A DNA stretch of 64,000 nucleotides from Perognathus longimembris pacificus (GCF_023159225.1 NC_063162.1:89185438-89249437), one strand, 5' to 3'. Numbered from the stretch's first letter, positions 1 through 9,410 are shown. Notes: generated by a model not told the origin, from the letters alone. Numbers and translations are program-made.

Positions 1-69
1 GTAGTGTTTTGAGGTTTGGACCATTCTCCCCGAGAATTTGGGGAGAAAGGGATCGTTCAGATCCCAACA
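1..69 (+). repeat. 5' LTR, U5 end only
   Basis: These 69 bases match 6500-6568 at every position and end in CA directly before the primer binding site. This is the U5 end of the 5' LTR; the rest lies upstream of the window. Confidence 0.95.
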
Positions 70-71
70 TC

Positions 72-89
72 TGGCGCCCAACGTGGGGC
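72..89 (+). promoter_or_regulatory. Primer binding site, tRNA-Lys (Lys1,2 type)
   Basis: TGGCGCCCAACGTGGGGC starts three bases after the LTR end. It matches the complement of the 3' end of tRNA-Lys1,2 as used by several betaretroviruses and lentiviruses. It would prime minus-strand DNA synthesis during reverse transcription. Confidence 0.9.
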
Positions 90-172
90 AAACCACACGG
101 CCGGGAATTTTGGGGTGTAGTATCCCCACAGACTGCGTTTAGCGATTGGGTTGGAGGAGAGATCCCACTGAG

Positions 173-1738
173 ATGGGTCAAGCGCATAGCAAATGGAATG
201 AACCAACGGTTAAGATATTATGGTTCATGGTTAAAAGTAGTGGACAGCGCATCTCAGATCCTACCATCAAGCGGATCTGGGAGAAGCTGACCCAGGCCAT
301 CCCATGGTTGGTTAAGGCCAATCCGCTTTCCTGGGAAACCTGGGACCAGCTGGGGAGGGAGCTGGACGGCAAGGAAGAGGAGATAGGAGAGGATCTCCCT
401 CTTGTGATTTTTCCAATTATTACCTCTCTCAAAGATTGGCTTTCTACAGGAGAGATCCCATTAGGGCAGGCGGGAGCCGCGGAGGAGAACCCTGGGGAAG
501 AAGGAGGAGATCCCCCGGCGGACCTGCAGGAGGAGGGCCTGACGCCCCTTCCTGACGGGCCCGCGGAGGAGCTACAAGCCGATCTCGATCGTGGGCTTAA
601 TCTCCGGGACCCCGGACCAGATGCCGCACTCCCGAGACACGCGGCCAGGGAGGGGGGCAGCCGGCAGCCTCTGCCGTCGCCCCCTCCTACCCCCTCCAAA
701 CAGGTTGCCCTGAGCACGCGATGGCCTGCCACGCTTTCATCGCGATCGCCACCAGCGTTGCCGTATCCGCAACTGGAGCAGCCGTTGCCGGACTTTGCAC
801 CAGGTATAGAGACGGTAGACTTTGATGTAGCAAGCATCACGGCTGGGTGGGAACCTGAGGAAGTCAAGGAGTTCCGAGATCTTAGAAAAACGGTCACTGA
901 GAAGGGACCGAACTCTCCTTGGGCTCACGCCCTACTCCGGGGCCTGAGCAACCGGTTTTCCAATGCACAAACGTGGAGACGTGTAGGTCAGACTGTGCTA
1001 GACAGGAAAGATTATAAGAGGTGGTGCGCAGCTTTTAGGAATGCATGCTCTGATCAGGCTGAGAAATTTCTCGCAAACATTCCTCCAATCCCCGTCACCT
1101 TCGAGATGATGTATGGGCCCCCCAATCCACACGTTACTGACTTTCCCCAGATGTCTCTTCCCCCAGCCTACCGGAGGCGAGTGTGGGCCTTGGGGATGTG
1201 GGCATGGACATCCTTAGGGAAAGGGCCCTCAAAGATCACGACATTAGAAGTTATTCAAGGGGCAACAGAGGATCTCGTCTCATTTATTGAGAGGGTGGAG
1301 GAAAGCATTCAGTTAAAGGCTCCTTGGTCTCAGATAGATGAACTTGTTAGATCTTTGGTGTGGGACGGAATGGCCCCAGACCATAAGATAGCTTGTGCAG
1401 GTATGAAGGACAAACCCCTAGAAAGCTGGATATATGCCTGTCGGAGTCTCGATACCCAGACCCGCAGGACACAGGTGCTGACTGCCTCACTTAATGAGGA
1501 GCACGCTTCTGCAACGGCCAATGGGGCAGGCAAGGGGCGATGTTATGGGTGTGGCGGTCGTGGCCATCTCAAGAGAGAATGTCCGTCAGGCTCGGCAAAA
1601 CCTAGTGCCTCGTCGGGACGAAACTCTGGCCAAACCAAGTTGCCACCCAAGACACCTTGCCCCCGATGCAAGAAAGGTTATCATTGGCAGAGCGAGTGCA
1701 AGTCCAAGTTCGAGGCTGGGGGGAAGCCTTTAAACTAG
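173..1738 (+). CDS. gag: Gag polyprotein of the endogenous retrovirus
   Basis: This is an open frame of 521 codons for the virion structural precursor. I chose the ATG at 173 because it gives Met-Gly-Gln, a myristoylation start expected for matrix; an upstream in-frame TTG at 146 only extends it by nine codons. In order: matrix-like domain (residues 1 to about 100), an acidic and proline-rich linker (about 105-230), capsid (about 235-440) with a major homology region near residues 361-380 (pattern Q-G-x2-E-x4-F-x2-R), then nucleocapsid with two CCHC zinc knuckles at about 457-470 and 496-509. A PPAY motif occurs in the capsid part near nt 1160; its position makes a late-domain role doubtful. 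The frame closes with TAG at 1736-1738 immediately after a slippery heptamer, so most ribosomes would stop here and a minority would shift into pro. No internal stop is present. Confidence 0.93.
   Translation: MGQAHSKWNEPTVKILWFMVKSSGQRISDPTIKRIWEKLTQAIPWLVKANPLSWETWDQLGRELDGKEEEIGEDLPLVIFPIITSLKDWLSTGEIPLGQAGAAEENPGEEGGDPPADLQEEGLTPLPDGPAEELQADLDRGLNLRDPGPDAALPRHAAREGGSRQPLPSPPPTPSKQVALSTRWPATLSSRSPPALPYPQLEQPLPDFAPGIETVDFDVASITAGWEPEEVKEFRDLRKTVTEKGPNSPWAHALLRGLSNRFSNAQTWRRVGQTVLDRKDYKRWCAAFRNACSDQAEKFLANIPPIPVTFEMMYGPPNPHVTDFPQMSLPPAYRRRVWALGMWAWTSLGKGPSKITTLEVIQGATEDLVSFIERVEESIQLKAPWSQIDELVRSLVWDGMAPDHKIACAGMKDKPLESWIYACRSLDTQTRRTQVLTASLNEEHASATANGAGKGRCYGCGGRGHLKRECPSGSAKPSASSGRNSGQTKLPPKTPCPRCKKGYHWQSECKSKFEAGGKPLN
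1729..1735 (+). promoter_or_regulatory. gag-pro -1 ribosomal frameshift site (TTTAAAC)
   Basis: The heptamer reads T-TTA-AAC in the gag frame, the X-XXY-YYZ form, and the gag stop codon follows at once. A -1 slip continues as Phe-Lys-Leu-Val in the pro frame. GC-rich sequence follows and could form a stimulatory structure, which I have not folded. Confidence 0.85.
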
Positions 1739-2331
1739 TAGTGGGGCGCCCTCCAGCCCCGTCACCCAAAGGAGGCGGCCAGTCTAGCAGCAAACCAGTA
1801 GTGGGGCGCTCTCCGGCCCCGTCATCCAAAGGAGGCAGCCGGTCTAGCGATCAGCCCCGTGACCAACCCGGCGACCTGCCTGATGACAAACCTGAGATTC
1901 ACTGGGTGGTCCCGATAGTCTCAGAAGACAAGCCAAGTATGATGGTTACTATAGCCGGGAAAAGGTTCCGATGCCTAATCGATACCGGAGCTGACCGGAC
2001 TGTATTGAGGAAGGAGGAAGTCCCTCCTTGGTGGGATTTGGTGCCCGGGCCCCAGACAACAGGAGTAGGAGGCAATGTTGCCAGTGAAGTAACTAGAAAC
2101 TGGCTTGTCTGGACAGATCCGGATGGAAAAAAGGGAGAAGTGCGTCCCTTGATAATGACTGGCTTACGGAACAATCTGCTGGGTCGGGATATCTTAGTGG
2201 AGACCAAGGCCGTGGTCTCGTCAGGCCATGACCTGACAGGTGACCCTAATAGCCATCAGGAAGTGTCTCCACCTGAGACCTCAAGCCAGGAGACTCCTGT
2301 TTCTTCTACAGGGCCTCACCCCCAATCCTAG
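1732..2331 (+). CDS. pro: Retroviral aspartic protease (Pro), expressed by -1 frameshift from gag
   Basis: The pro frame is open from about 1657 and is entered at the slippery site (1729-1735). It encodes an N-terminal low-complexity segment made of a 20-residue unit present twice (60-base duplication, 1738-1857), then a retropepsin domain. The active-site Asp-Thr-Gly-Ala starts at nt 1981, a flap-like Gly-Val-Gly-Gly follows, and the C-terminal Leu-Leu-Gly-Arg-Asp motif is near 2175-2195. This domain cleaves the Gag, Pro and Pol precursors as a homodimer. I see no dUTPase in front and no glycine-patch behind, both of which occur in some betaretroviruses. The tail after the protease is Ser/Pro/Thr-rich and ends at TAG 2329-2331, overlapping pol by 55 bases. 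No internal stop or lost catalytic residue is seen. Confidence 0.9.
   Translation, partial: KLVVGRPPAPSPKGGGQSSSKPVVGRSPAPSSKGGSRSSDQPRDQPGDLPDDKPEIHWVVPIVSEDKPSMMVTIAGKRFRCLIDTGADRTVLRKEEVPPWWDLVPGPQTTGVGGNVASEVTRNWLVWTDPDGKKGEVRPLIMTGLRNNLLGRDILVETKAVVSSGHDLTGDPNSHQEVSPPETSSQETPVSSTGPHPQS
1738..1857 (+). repeat. 60-base tandem duplication in the Pro leader
   Basis: Two copies of a 60-base unit (1738-1797 and 1798-1857) begin with GTAGTGGGGCGC and differ at scattered positions. Because 60 is a multiple of three the frame is kept, so the protein has a 20-residue Pro/Ser/Gly-rich unit twice. It lies immediately after the frameshift point. Confidence 0.9.
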
Positions 2332-4907
2332 GGGCCACTGTTCCCACCGTCCCTGCCATTCAGTGGCTCCCGGGACCCCCAGTGTGGTTGGAACAGTGGC
2401 CACTCCCCTCAAACAAGTTAGAGAAATTAAGAGAAATAGTGTCAGAGCAACTGTCCCTAGGGCATATCAGACGCTCGCTGAGCCCTTGGAACAGCCCAGT
2501 ATTTGTTGTACAAAAGACCTCAGGTAAATGGAGGATGGTACAGGACCTAAGAAGGATTAATGAGCGAATAGTTCCTGTGGGCACCCCCCTAAGGGGGCTG
2601 CCATGGATCCCCTCCATTCCTCGGGATCTTCATATTATCATACTTGACATCAAGGACTGTTTCTTTTCCATCCCCCTGGACCCCCGAGACTGTGAAAAGT
2701 TTGCCTTTTCCGTGCCCTCAGTTAACCACCATGGGCCGGACCAAAGGTATGAGTGGGTGGTCCTGCCCCAGGGCATGGCTAATAGTCCTGCCTTCTGCCA
2801 ACAATATGTGTCACAGGTTCTCCAACCCATTCAGAACCAGCCAGATATTTTTTTGGTCATTTACATGGATGATATTCTTATTGGATCAGCAGATGTTCAG
2901 GTACTAGACTTAGCCTATAGGAAGGTACGAACACTCCTGCATAGAGGAGGGCTGCGCATAGCCCGTGACAAGGTTCAGAAAGTGTACCCCTTTAAGATCT
3001 TGGGGGCAGAGCTTAAATTAGACTCGGTGTGCCCCCTTAAACCCCAGTTGTCCTTCAAGCCATCTTATACTATGGTAGAGATGCAGAAATTGCTAGGTGA
3101 GATTAACTGGCTAAGGCCCTGGCTTCACCTGCCTACTGAGCAGCTGCTGCCGCTCCATGACTCTTTGAAGGGCAAGGCACCCAATGATGTTATTACAATA
3201 ACTCCATCACTCCAAGCAATATTCCAGAAAGTCCAAAGGGCCCTAGATGTGGCACAGTTAGCTCGCTATAAGCCTGAGTGTCCACTCTGTCTCTGGGTCC
3301 TCCCTGGATCAGAGCTTTTTTCAGCTGCCATTACCCAGTCTGGCGAACCCCTTCAATGGGTGCACGCGTCAGTGGGAGGAGCCCCCAGGGTTTATTCACA
3401 GATGGACCAGCTAGCTGACTTAATAATTAAAGGTAGGGATACCTCCCTGAGGCATTATGGGAAGGATCCTGATGTGATAACCATCCCTTACCGGTTGGCA
3501 GATATTGAATGGGTCAGAAGAAACCATAACAGGGTATCTAATGCCTTAGAGGGCTTCATGGGGACAGTAGATTGCCATTATGGAACTTCGAGGTGGGTGA
3601 CCTCATTTTCCAAGCTACGTTGGATTCCCCCTATGCTTTTTTCCACCAGGCCTCTTATCAAGGCTGTAAATGTTTTTACAGATGGGGGAAGGGCGGGGTC
3701 TGCCGTGGTGGTATGCCCCGCCTCCTCTCCTACCTGTGAGAGAAAAAACACCCATTATTTTGAGGCCGTTACTGGATCTGCACAGTTTAAGGAGCTGTAC
3801 GCAGTGGCCCTGGCACTGACCCAGGTCAAACAACCAATGAACCTGTTTTCTGACAGTATGTATGTGGTAAATCTGCTACCAAACCTGGTGTCCTCATACA
3901 TCAAATTAGATGAGAACCCAATCACCCCTCTGATGATCCAAGTTAGATCTCTGTTAAAAGAGCGGGCTGAGCCTATATTCTTGCAGCACCTTCGTGGACA
4001 CCAAGGACTGCCTGGGATGCTGACACAAGGTAATCATATGGCCGACCAGCTGGCCACTGATGGGATTGTTATAGCAGTGGCTGTCTTACAGCCTCAAAAC
4101 CTTCAAATGGCTCAAGGACTCCATGAGCGTACACATTTGAACTGGAGAGGGTTACATCAGAGATTTCCTTTGGTTCCTATAAAGGATTTAAAGAAGATTA
4201 TTAGGACTTGTAAGGAATGTATGCCTTTTGTGCAAGTCCCGCCTCTGCAATCTCCGGGGGTGAATCCCAGAGGGTTAAGACCCAACGTCATTTGGCAGAC
4301 TGACGTGACCCATTACGCCCCCTTTGGAAGGCTAAAATATATATTTATGTCTATTGACACGTGCTCTGGTGCCTGTTGGGCCTCCCTGCACACGGGGGAG
4401 AGAGCACGGCATGCTGAAAGCCACTTCTTACAATGTTTTGCTATCCTAGGGCTGCCTTTACAGGTGAAAACAGATAATGGACCTTGTTTCACCAGTAAGC
4501 CTTTACAGGCATTTTTCCAAACGTGGAATATTAAACATACCACTGGAATACCTTATAACCCAAAGGGTCAAGCCATAATTGAGAGGCATAATAAGACCCT
4601 AAAGGATCAATTATTAAAACAAAAAGGGGGGGGAAGCCCCCATGACCAGCTGAGGACAGCATTGTTTACATTGAATATTTTAAATTTCTCTAAGGACCAA
4701 CCTCTGTCGGCTTTTCAGAGACACTGGTCAAGCCAAACACCCTACTTAAAGGTGGAGGTCCGGTGGAAGGATCCCCTGACAGGGGCGTGGCGTGGGCCCG
4801 ACCCACTTATCAGTGTCGGAAGAGGCTTTGCCTGCGTTTTTCCCACTGGGGAACCGAATCCAATCTGGATACCGGCTAGAGATGTAAAACATTGTCCATC
4901 AGAATGA
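2277..4907 (+). CDS. pol: Pol polyprotein: reverse transcriptase, RNase H, integrase
   Basis: This frame is open from just after TGA at 2274-2276 to the stop at 4905-4907, and is -1 relative to pro, so it would be made by a second frameshift rather than from its own ATG. RT: Asp of motif A near 2646, Leu-Pro-Gln-Gly near 2764, and Tyr-Met-Asp-Asp at 2862-2873. RNase H: catalytic Asp 3681, Glu 3792, Asp 3852 and Asp 4044 are all present. Integrase: HHCC finger (His 4122, His 4134, Cys 4209, Cys 4218) and a complete D,D-35-E triad (Asp 4302, Asp 4473, Glu 4581), followed by a C-terminal SH3-like part with a basic Trp-Lys/Trp-Arg stretch. No stop or frameshift was found. The enzyme copies the RNA genome and inserts the DNA into host chromosomes. 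Open frames with all catalytic residues suggest a recently active copy; activity is inferred only. Confidence 0.93.
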   Translation, partial: DLKPGDSCFFYRASPPILGATVPTVPAIQWLPGPPVWLEQWPLPSNKLEKLREIVSEQLSLGHIRRSLSPWNSPVFVVQKTSGKWRMVQDLRRINERIVPVGTPLRGLPWIPSIPRDLHIIILDIKDCFFSIPLDPRDCEKFAFSVPSVNHHGPDQRYEWVVLPQGMANSPAFCQQYVSQVLQPIQNQPDIFLVIYMDDILIGSADVQVLDLAYRKVRTLLHRGGLRIARDKVQKVYPFKILGAELKLDSVCPLKPQLSFKPSYTMVEMQKLLGEINWLRPWLHLPTEQLLPLHDSLKGKAPNDVITITPSLQAIFQKVQRALDVAQLARYKPECPLCLWVLPGSELFSAAITQSGEPLQWVHASVGGAPRVYSQMDQLADLIIKGRDTSLRHYGKDPDVITIPYRLADIEWVRRNHNRVSNALEGFMGTVDCHYGTSRWVTSFSKLRWIPPMLFSTRPLIKAVNVFTDGGRAGSAVVVCPASSPTCERKNTHYFEAVTGSAQFKELYAVALALTQVKQPMNLFSDSMYVVNLLPNLVSSYIKLDENPITPLMIQVRSLLKERAEPIFLQHLRGHQGLPGMLTQGNHMADQLATDGIVIAVAVLQPQNLQMAQGLHERTHLNWRGLHQRFPLVPIKDLKKIIRTCKECMPFVQVPPLQSPGVNPRGLRPNVIWQTDVTHYAPFGRLKYIFMSIDTCSGACWASLHTGERARHAESHFLQCFAILGLPLQVKTDNGPCFTSKPLQAFFQTWNIKHTTGIPYNPKGQAIIERHNKTLKDQLLKQKGGGSPHDQLRTALFTLNILNFSKDQPLSAFQRHWSSQTPYLKVEVRWKDPLTGAWRGPDPLISVGRGFACVFPTGEPNPIWIPARDVKHCPSE

Positions 4908-5958
4908 CCACCCAAGGGCACTTGCCCTTGAGGGATGTCTCCCTTTACTCTCTAGGAAAAGAAAAAAGGACGGAAACCCTGACGGATCTTCAATGGGGAG
5001 ACAGAAGGCCTGCCTGTGTACATTGGCGGTGGACCAGTGCCAGCTCTACGTGCTTCCTGGACATCGCCTGGCGTCCCGTGGCGCAATGTTTTGCTGTGGC
5101 ATCGTCTGCAGCGTTGCACAAGGACTAAAAGGATAATTTTGCACACTGTTGTTCCTTCCTTTGCTCCTCCCCTTGCTGCTTACCTTGGGGGCCCCATTGG
5201 TGGGAAATAGGAGCTAAAGGGTTTCGACACCTTAATGTTTTATGTGTTTTATGATAAATGTTTACAATAAGCAAGGAAATTGGCACCTTGCTCCAAATGT
5301 TTACTAACCAGTGCCTTAAGCTATCAGCACCTTGGCTGCCGTGGACCAACGAAAGCCGCTGGAGCCAAAGCTTGGACCTGTTGCTACCTCGCTAGTGGAG
5401 AGAGGGAATGCTGCCTGTGTCGTCCTGGTTGTCACCAGAATGGACCAGGACTTTTCTATCTCTTAGGGACTGAGCCAGATAAGAGATTTTCCATTGCATT
5501 GTACCTGTGTTACAATTGCTCATGTGTTACAACTGTTCATGTTTGCATCCACTCTATGTTGCAATTGTTCACGTTATGAGTACCTTAGGTTCACATTTGC
5601 ACCCTGTTTACCTTACCCTAGGTTAGAACAGGTCTTCACTTGTGGCGACAACTAGGGCTGTTCGGGTCAACAGTGGCATTGTTTTGACCAATTGGGAACC
5701 CCACGAGGTTAGTCATAATGCCCATTAGGACCCGCTACTGGCCGGGGCCCATAGGCATGGAGTAAAAGCATCAAGGCTTTCTCTCAAATGCCAATCCCGC
5801 TCTCCCCAGATTCACCCATCGGGCTGGCCGCCCGGGCAGGTAGGTCAGCCTGAAGTGCCAGTGCGTTCTCTTTGCCAATGACGGGTACGATCTCCCACGG
5901 GGGAGGCAACCTAAGACAGGCGCGCCCTCGAGTAAGGCACCCCTGCTATTTAAAAAAT
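4908..5958 (+). other. Pol to 3' LTR spacer with no recognisable env
   Basis: About 1,050 bases separate the pol stop from the polypurine tract. I see only short frames (longest under about 100 codons) and no surface or transmembrane envelope domain, fusion peptide or membrane anchor. It may be a collapsed env region or unrelated filler, as in env-less intracellular elements. A small frame opens near 4892-4904 overlapping the pol end, where env starts in related viruses, but it closes after about 78 codons. Confidence 0.75.
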
Positions 5959-5972
5959 AAAAGAAGGGGAGA
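5959..5972 (+). promoter_or_regulatory. Polypurine tract
   Basis: AAAAGAAGGGGAGA lies directly against the TG that opens the 3' LTR. It would be the plus-strand primer left by RNase H. Confidence 0.88.
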
Positions 5973-6568
5973 TGTGGGGATGCTGGCCGGACATGTAGAG
6001 GGGCGGTCCCCGATCGACCACCCTTCTTCCCGCCTTGGGAGCAAATGGCCGGTAGCCACTCCTACCCCTCCCGGGTCCGGAACCGGAAGGAGTAGTTCTG
6101 GCTTGGCCCGCCTCCCATCTCGATTTCAGGCCCACGTGGATGCCTCCAAGATGGCGCCGCCGGTGCCAAGGGGCGGTCCTATTGGGGCGTGACGTCAGCC
6201 CATGGGGGGGAGTCCCAGGTGCCACTCTGACCGAGACAGCCCAGTTCAGCCAATTAGCGAAGCCCACCTTCCCGCCTTACCCACCACAATAAAGACCTTC
6301 CCCCGCCCCTTGGGCGGTGAGTTCGGTTCATAACCTCAGACCGTCTCCCTGGAGTCCTTCTTTCTCTGCGCCGATCGTCGACACGTGAGGAGGGGCAGGG
6401 ACGGGGGGCTTCAGTAGTTCACTCTCCTCGGCTAAACGCAGACCAACGAGAGCATTCCCTCACCTTCTGCGGGCGGAAGATAAGGTCGAGTGCTCTCTCG
6501 TAGTGTTTTGAGGTTTGGACCATTCTCCCCGAGAATTTGGGGAGAAAGGGATCGTTCAGATCCCAACA
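5973..6568 (+). repeat. 3' LTR, complete (596 bases)
   Basis: Starts TGTGGGGATG after the polypurine tract and ends CCCAACA, so it has canonical TG...CA ends. It is GC-rich in U3, with a CCAAT box at 6250-6254 and an AATAAA hexamer at 6288-6293. The last 69 bases equal the 5' LTR end. The base after it starts host sequence (GGATAC...), the likely 3' target duplication, whose 5' partner is outside the window. Confidence 0.93.
6288..6293 (+). terminator. LTR polyadenylation signal AATAAA
   Basis: A perfect AATAAA in the middle of the LTR followed downstream by T-rich and GT-rich sequence. It would direct 3' end formation of the proviral transcript at the R/U5 border; the same A/T-rich stretch could also serve as a TATA-like element. 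Confidence 0.65.
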
Positions 6569-6574
6569 GGATAC

Positions 6575-6690
6575 AATACCCCTTTAACTGATGAGAAAAT
6601 TGAGATATAAGAAGGAAAATCACACAGCTAGTAAAATAGCAAGGCCAAGATTTAAACACATATTCCAATGACAATTTAATCCTTCTGAAT
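6575..6690 (-). repeat. MIR-type SINE remnant, next to the provirus
   Basis: Reads as reverse MIR: an 'actgatgagaaaattgag' core, then 'cacacagctagtaa' and a degraded 3' part. This old repeat abuts the 3' LTR, so the provirus landed in or beside it. Confidence 0.55.
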
Positions 6691-7030
6691 CATCTGAGTG
6701 ACACCACCCTAGGGCTACAGAGACTTGGCAAATAATCAAAATGAATGACACCAGCTGGTGTGAGGCTACAGGGACTATAAACAGAGAGGGAAAAACGTAA
6801 CAAAAGAGAATCTGCCTCTTATATCAGGCATGCATGCAGGCCCAGGTGGCTATATCTGGTGAGCAAAGCAGCAGCAAATCTCTGGTATTTAAATGTTGTC
6901 ATCTGGTTGTATAAAAACATTGTACATGCCAGCTGCACATGTTTGCAGCCATCTTCTACCTTTAATGCATAGGCTACTTTCACAAGGTGTCTTCCTGTCC
7001 TGTCCTTACTTTTAAACATTCATTTTTAAA
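6691..7030. other. Unannotated stretch
   Basis: No coding, RNA or repeat signal recognised in this 340-base interval. Confidence 0.5.
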
Positions 7031-7270
7031 CTTTTTTTTTGGTGGGGGGGAGCAGTACTAGGCTTAACTTGGGGCCTGAGCTCTGTCCTTGAGCTCTTGT
7101 GCTCAAGGCTAGTGCTCTCCTAATTGAGCCACAGTGTAACTTCCTGCTTTTTGGTGGTTAGTGGAAAATAAAGAGTCTCAATGGACTTCTCTGCCCACAA
7201 TCCAACCACAATCCTCCAATCTCAGACTCCTGAGTAGCTAGGATTACAAGTGTAAGCCATCAACACCCAG
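7031..7270 (-). repeat. B1-ID composite SINE
   Basis: Reverse orientation: T-tract, a tRNA/ID-like part ('gtgctcaaggctagtgctctc'), then the 7SL/B1-like part ending with 'gagtagctaggattacaa'. Strongly diverged. Confidence 0.75.
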
Positions 7271-8489
7271 TTAAACATTCACCTTGTGTATGCAGGTACC
7301 TCTGGATTCTGGGACCTCCTCTGATTCTACTTTAGGAACACATGATATAAAGAATGAAGGTGGAGGAATGAGCATGTTTCAGTGTCCCATATCGCAGTTT
7401 ACTCCACCTAGGTACTAACTGTCCTTTCAGCATTTTTCCAACCTCCCTGCTGGGTTGCCTGTCTTTGCCTGGGTGCTGAAGGTGCTCTGAACTACAGTGG
7501 ATGGTTTATATCTTCCCCTTTCCCTAGTGCATTTCTGCTATATTCCTATTGCTTGGAGCAGACCCAAAGTCTTATTAATTCCCCAACTCCTTCCATCTCC
7601 CCCGCAAGGCTGAGCTCAGTGCTTTAATAGTTCACCTTTTAAATATTTATTGAGTTAAATATAAAACTTGTAGTACAGGTGAAGCTTATCTTTATATTAC
7701 TCTTAAGAGACAAGTTTGGTTGTTTTAACACAGAGCTAAACACTCAATTTCTTTACTTCTCCAAATCTCAGTTTTCCTTTCTGTCAAGTGGGAATAATCA
7801 GCTGACCACAGTGTAGATGCCTCAGCACAGTAGACACATAGAAGCACTTAGTAGGGTTCAGTTCTTATGTTAACTTCCAAACATTGTCCATGCAATTTAC
7901 TAGAATAGAGCAAAGATGTGCCAAAGAACATTGCAGTTGCTCCTCACATCATGTATTGAAGAGTTGGGTGGGAGGGAATGTAAAAGGTTTATTCTAGACT
8001 CTGGAACTATGAGAAGCTGGTGTCTATTAATTAAGCCACACAGTCTGGGTCTTTAGCTAATGTAAAGGGGAAAGGAAGCCCTTTTCTCCCCTTGTCTAAA
8101 TCCTCAGATTCCTGTAACAAGAGACAGACCAACAAGAGAAAAACTACACATTTATTTAATGTGAGTTTCAATTGAAATAAGAGACTTCATAAGGAAATGA
8201 AGACTGGTAGATGTAGATAGAGTTGAGTGTTTATATACTGGCATGGAAAAAGAATAGCAAATTATGAAAAATGGAAAGACAAAGAGGCTTGAGGTTAGAT
8301 ACTTAATCATGGAAAAGTGACTAAGAAGACAGTGGTTACATAAAAATATTAAATGCTCTGGCTATAGGGAAGATACCTTCCATGTGGGGTTTTATCTCTG
8401 GCTTTCAAGAAGACAATGCACTACCCTTCATGTACCTCTTGGCTTTGCTTCTATTTGTTTGACTATACAGAGGGTTTAAAGTCAGGAGC
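7271..8489. other. Gene-free stretch with a probable MIR
   Basis: Positions about 7745-7890 carry a MIR-like segment on the plus strand ('ctcagttttcc...aagtgggaataat'). Nothing else recognised. Confidence 0.45.
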
Positions 8490-8677
8490 CCTGAAGTCTC
8501 TGTGTGCTCATAGCTGGTATTCTATAACTTGAACTATACCTCCAGTCCAGCTTTTTGCTGGTTAATTGGAGATGGAGTCTAGGAAACTTTTCTGCTTGGG
8601 CTGGCTTTAAATAGTGATCCTTTATGTCTCAGCCTCCTGAAGAGCTAGGATTACAGGAGTGAGCCATTGGTGCCCAG
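8490..8677 (-). repeat. B1-ID composite SINE, partial
   Basis: Reverse orientation; the B1 half ('cagcctcctgaagagctagg') is clear and the ID half is degraded. Confidence 0.7.
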
Positions 8678-9410
8678 TGCCTCTGATGGTTTTTGAAGAG
8701 ACTTTGGCTCAAAATAATCCTTATGCCAAAGTGGCAAGTTTGGGGGTAGCAGAATCTACCATCCTTCACAAAACAATATGTCTTTCCCTTTTGGAGTCAT
8801 ATAGTTCCAGAAAATTAGAAGTGCACATCAGCTTGAAGTAGATGGGAGAGAAAGGTATTTGGGGGAGAAATAGCATGTTTGCTTAAAAATTGTCTCCTGA
8901 CTTAATATGGAGGGGATTTGCTGAGAATATGGCAGATCCCATCAGGGCCCTGATCATGTCTATCAGGCTCATCCTGAGGCACAAACCAGCCTGACTCTAT
9001 AAACTGCTGGCATCAAAGCTCTGGGTGTGGCATATTTTTTCTTCTGGTGGCTGAAACTTATTCTTTTTATCACTCAGAGCAGACTGGGTATGTCAGAGAA
9101 TCAATGCTCAATGACTGACAGGAATTGAGTGCCAATACCCCAGCTCCCTCAACTGAGAGCCGATGGCTCTGACAATTCCATGCTGTCTTCCAGAGCTCTC
9201 TAGTAGATTGAACTATTTTAACCCAAGGTAAAACTCATCCTTGAAATGTATCTCTCCCTGCCAAAGTTCTCCTCTCTTCTCATAGGAGAAGTTTTTAAGT
9301 AAAGTACTGGTTCTTTAATTAATTTGGAGGTAAGTATGTTTGCAGAAGCATTTTATGATTTGAATAGGTCTGTCTTGTGACTGAGCTTGGTATTACCTCA
9401 TGTGCCTGCT
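8678..9410. other. Unannotated stretch
   Basis: No gene, RNA or family-specific repeat recognised. Confidence 0.45.

Larger units (their letters stand above)
1..6568 (+). mobile_element. Betaretrovirus-like (class II) endogenous retrovirus, env-less, 5' end cut by window
   Basis: Order seen: end of 5' LTR (1-69), tRNA-Lys-type primer binding site (72-89), gag (173-1738), pro (frameshifted, to 2331), pol (open from 2277 to 4907), spacer without env, polypurine tract (5959-5972), complete 3' LTR (5973-6568). Gag, pro and pol sit in three frames, each one -1 relative to the previous, the arrangement of betaretroviruses. The 69 overlapping LTR bases are identical between the two ends, suggesting a recent insertion. 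All three reading frames are open. The 5' part of the 5' LTR and the upstream target duplication lie outside the window. The element sits beside a degraded MIR at its 3' side. The class assignment rests on two-step frameshift layout, Lys primer site, two NC zinc knuckles and RT/IN motifs; the exact family is not named. Confidence 0.95.

Noticed and set aside
178..897. 239-codon minus-strand frame opposite gag
   Set aside because: It is a shadow of the GC-rich gag linker; no domain and wrong strand relative to an intact gag.
1155..1175. PPAY as a viral late domain
   Set aside because: It lies upstream of the major homology region within capsid, not in the usual linker, so a budding role is unsupported.
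5280..5579. Cys-rich 99-codon frame as an env remnant
   Set aside because: Cysteine spacing is not convincingly that of a retroviral transmembrane protein and no membrane segment is present.
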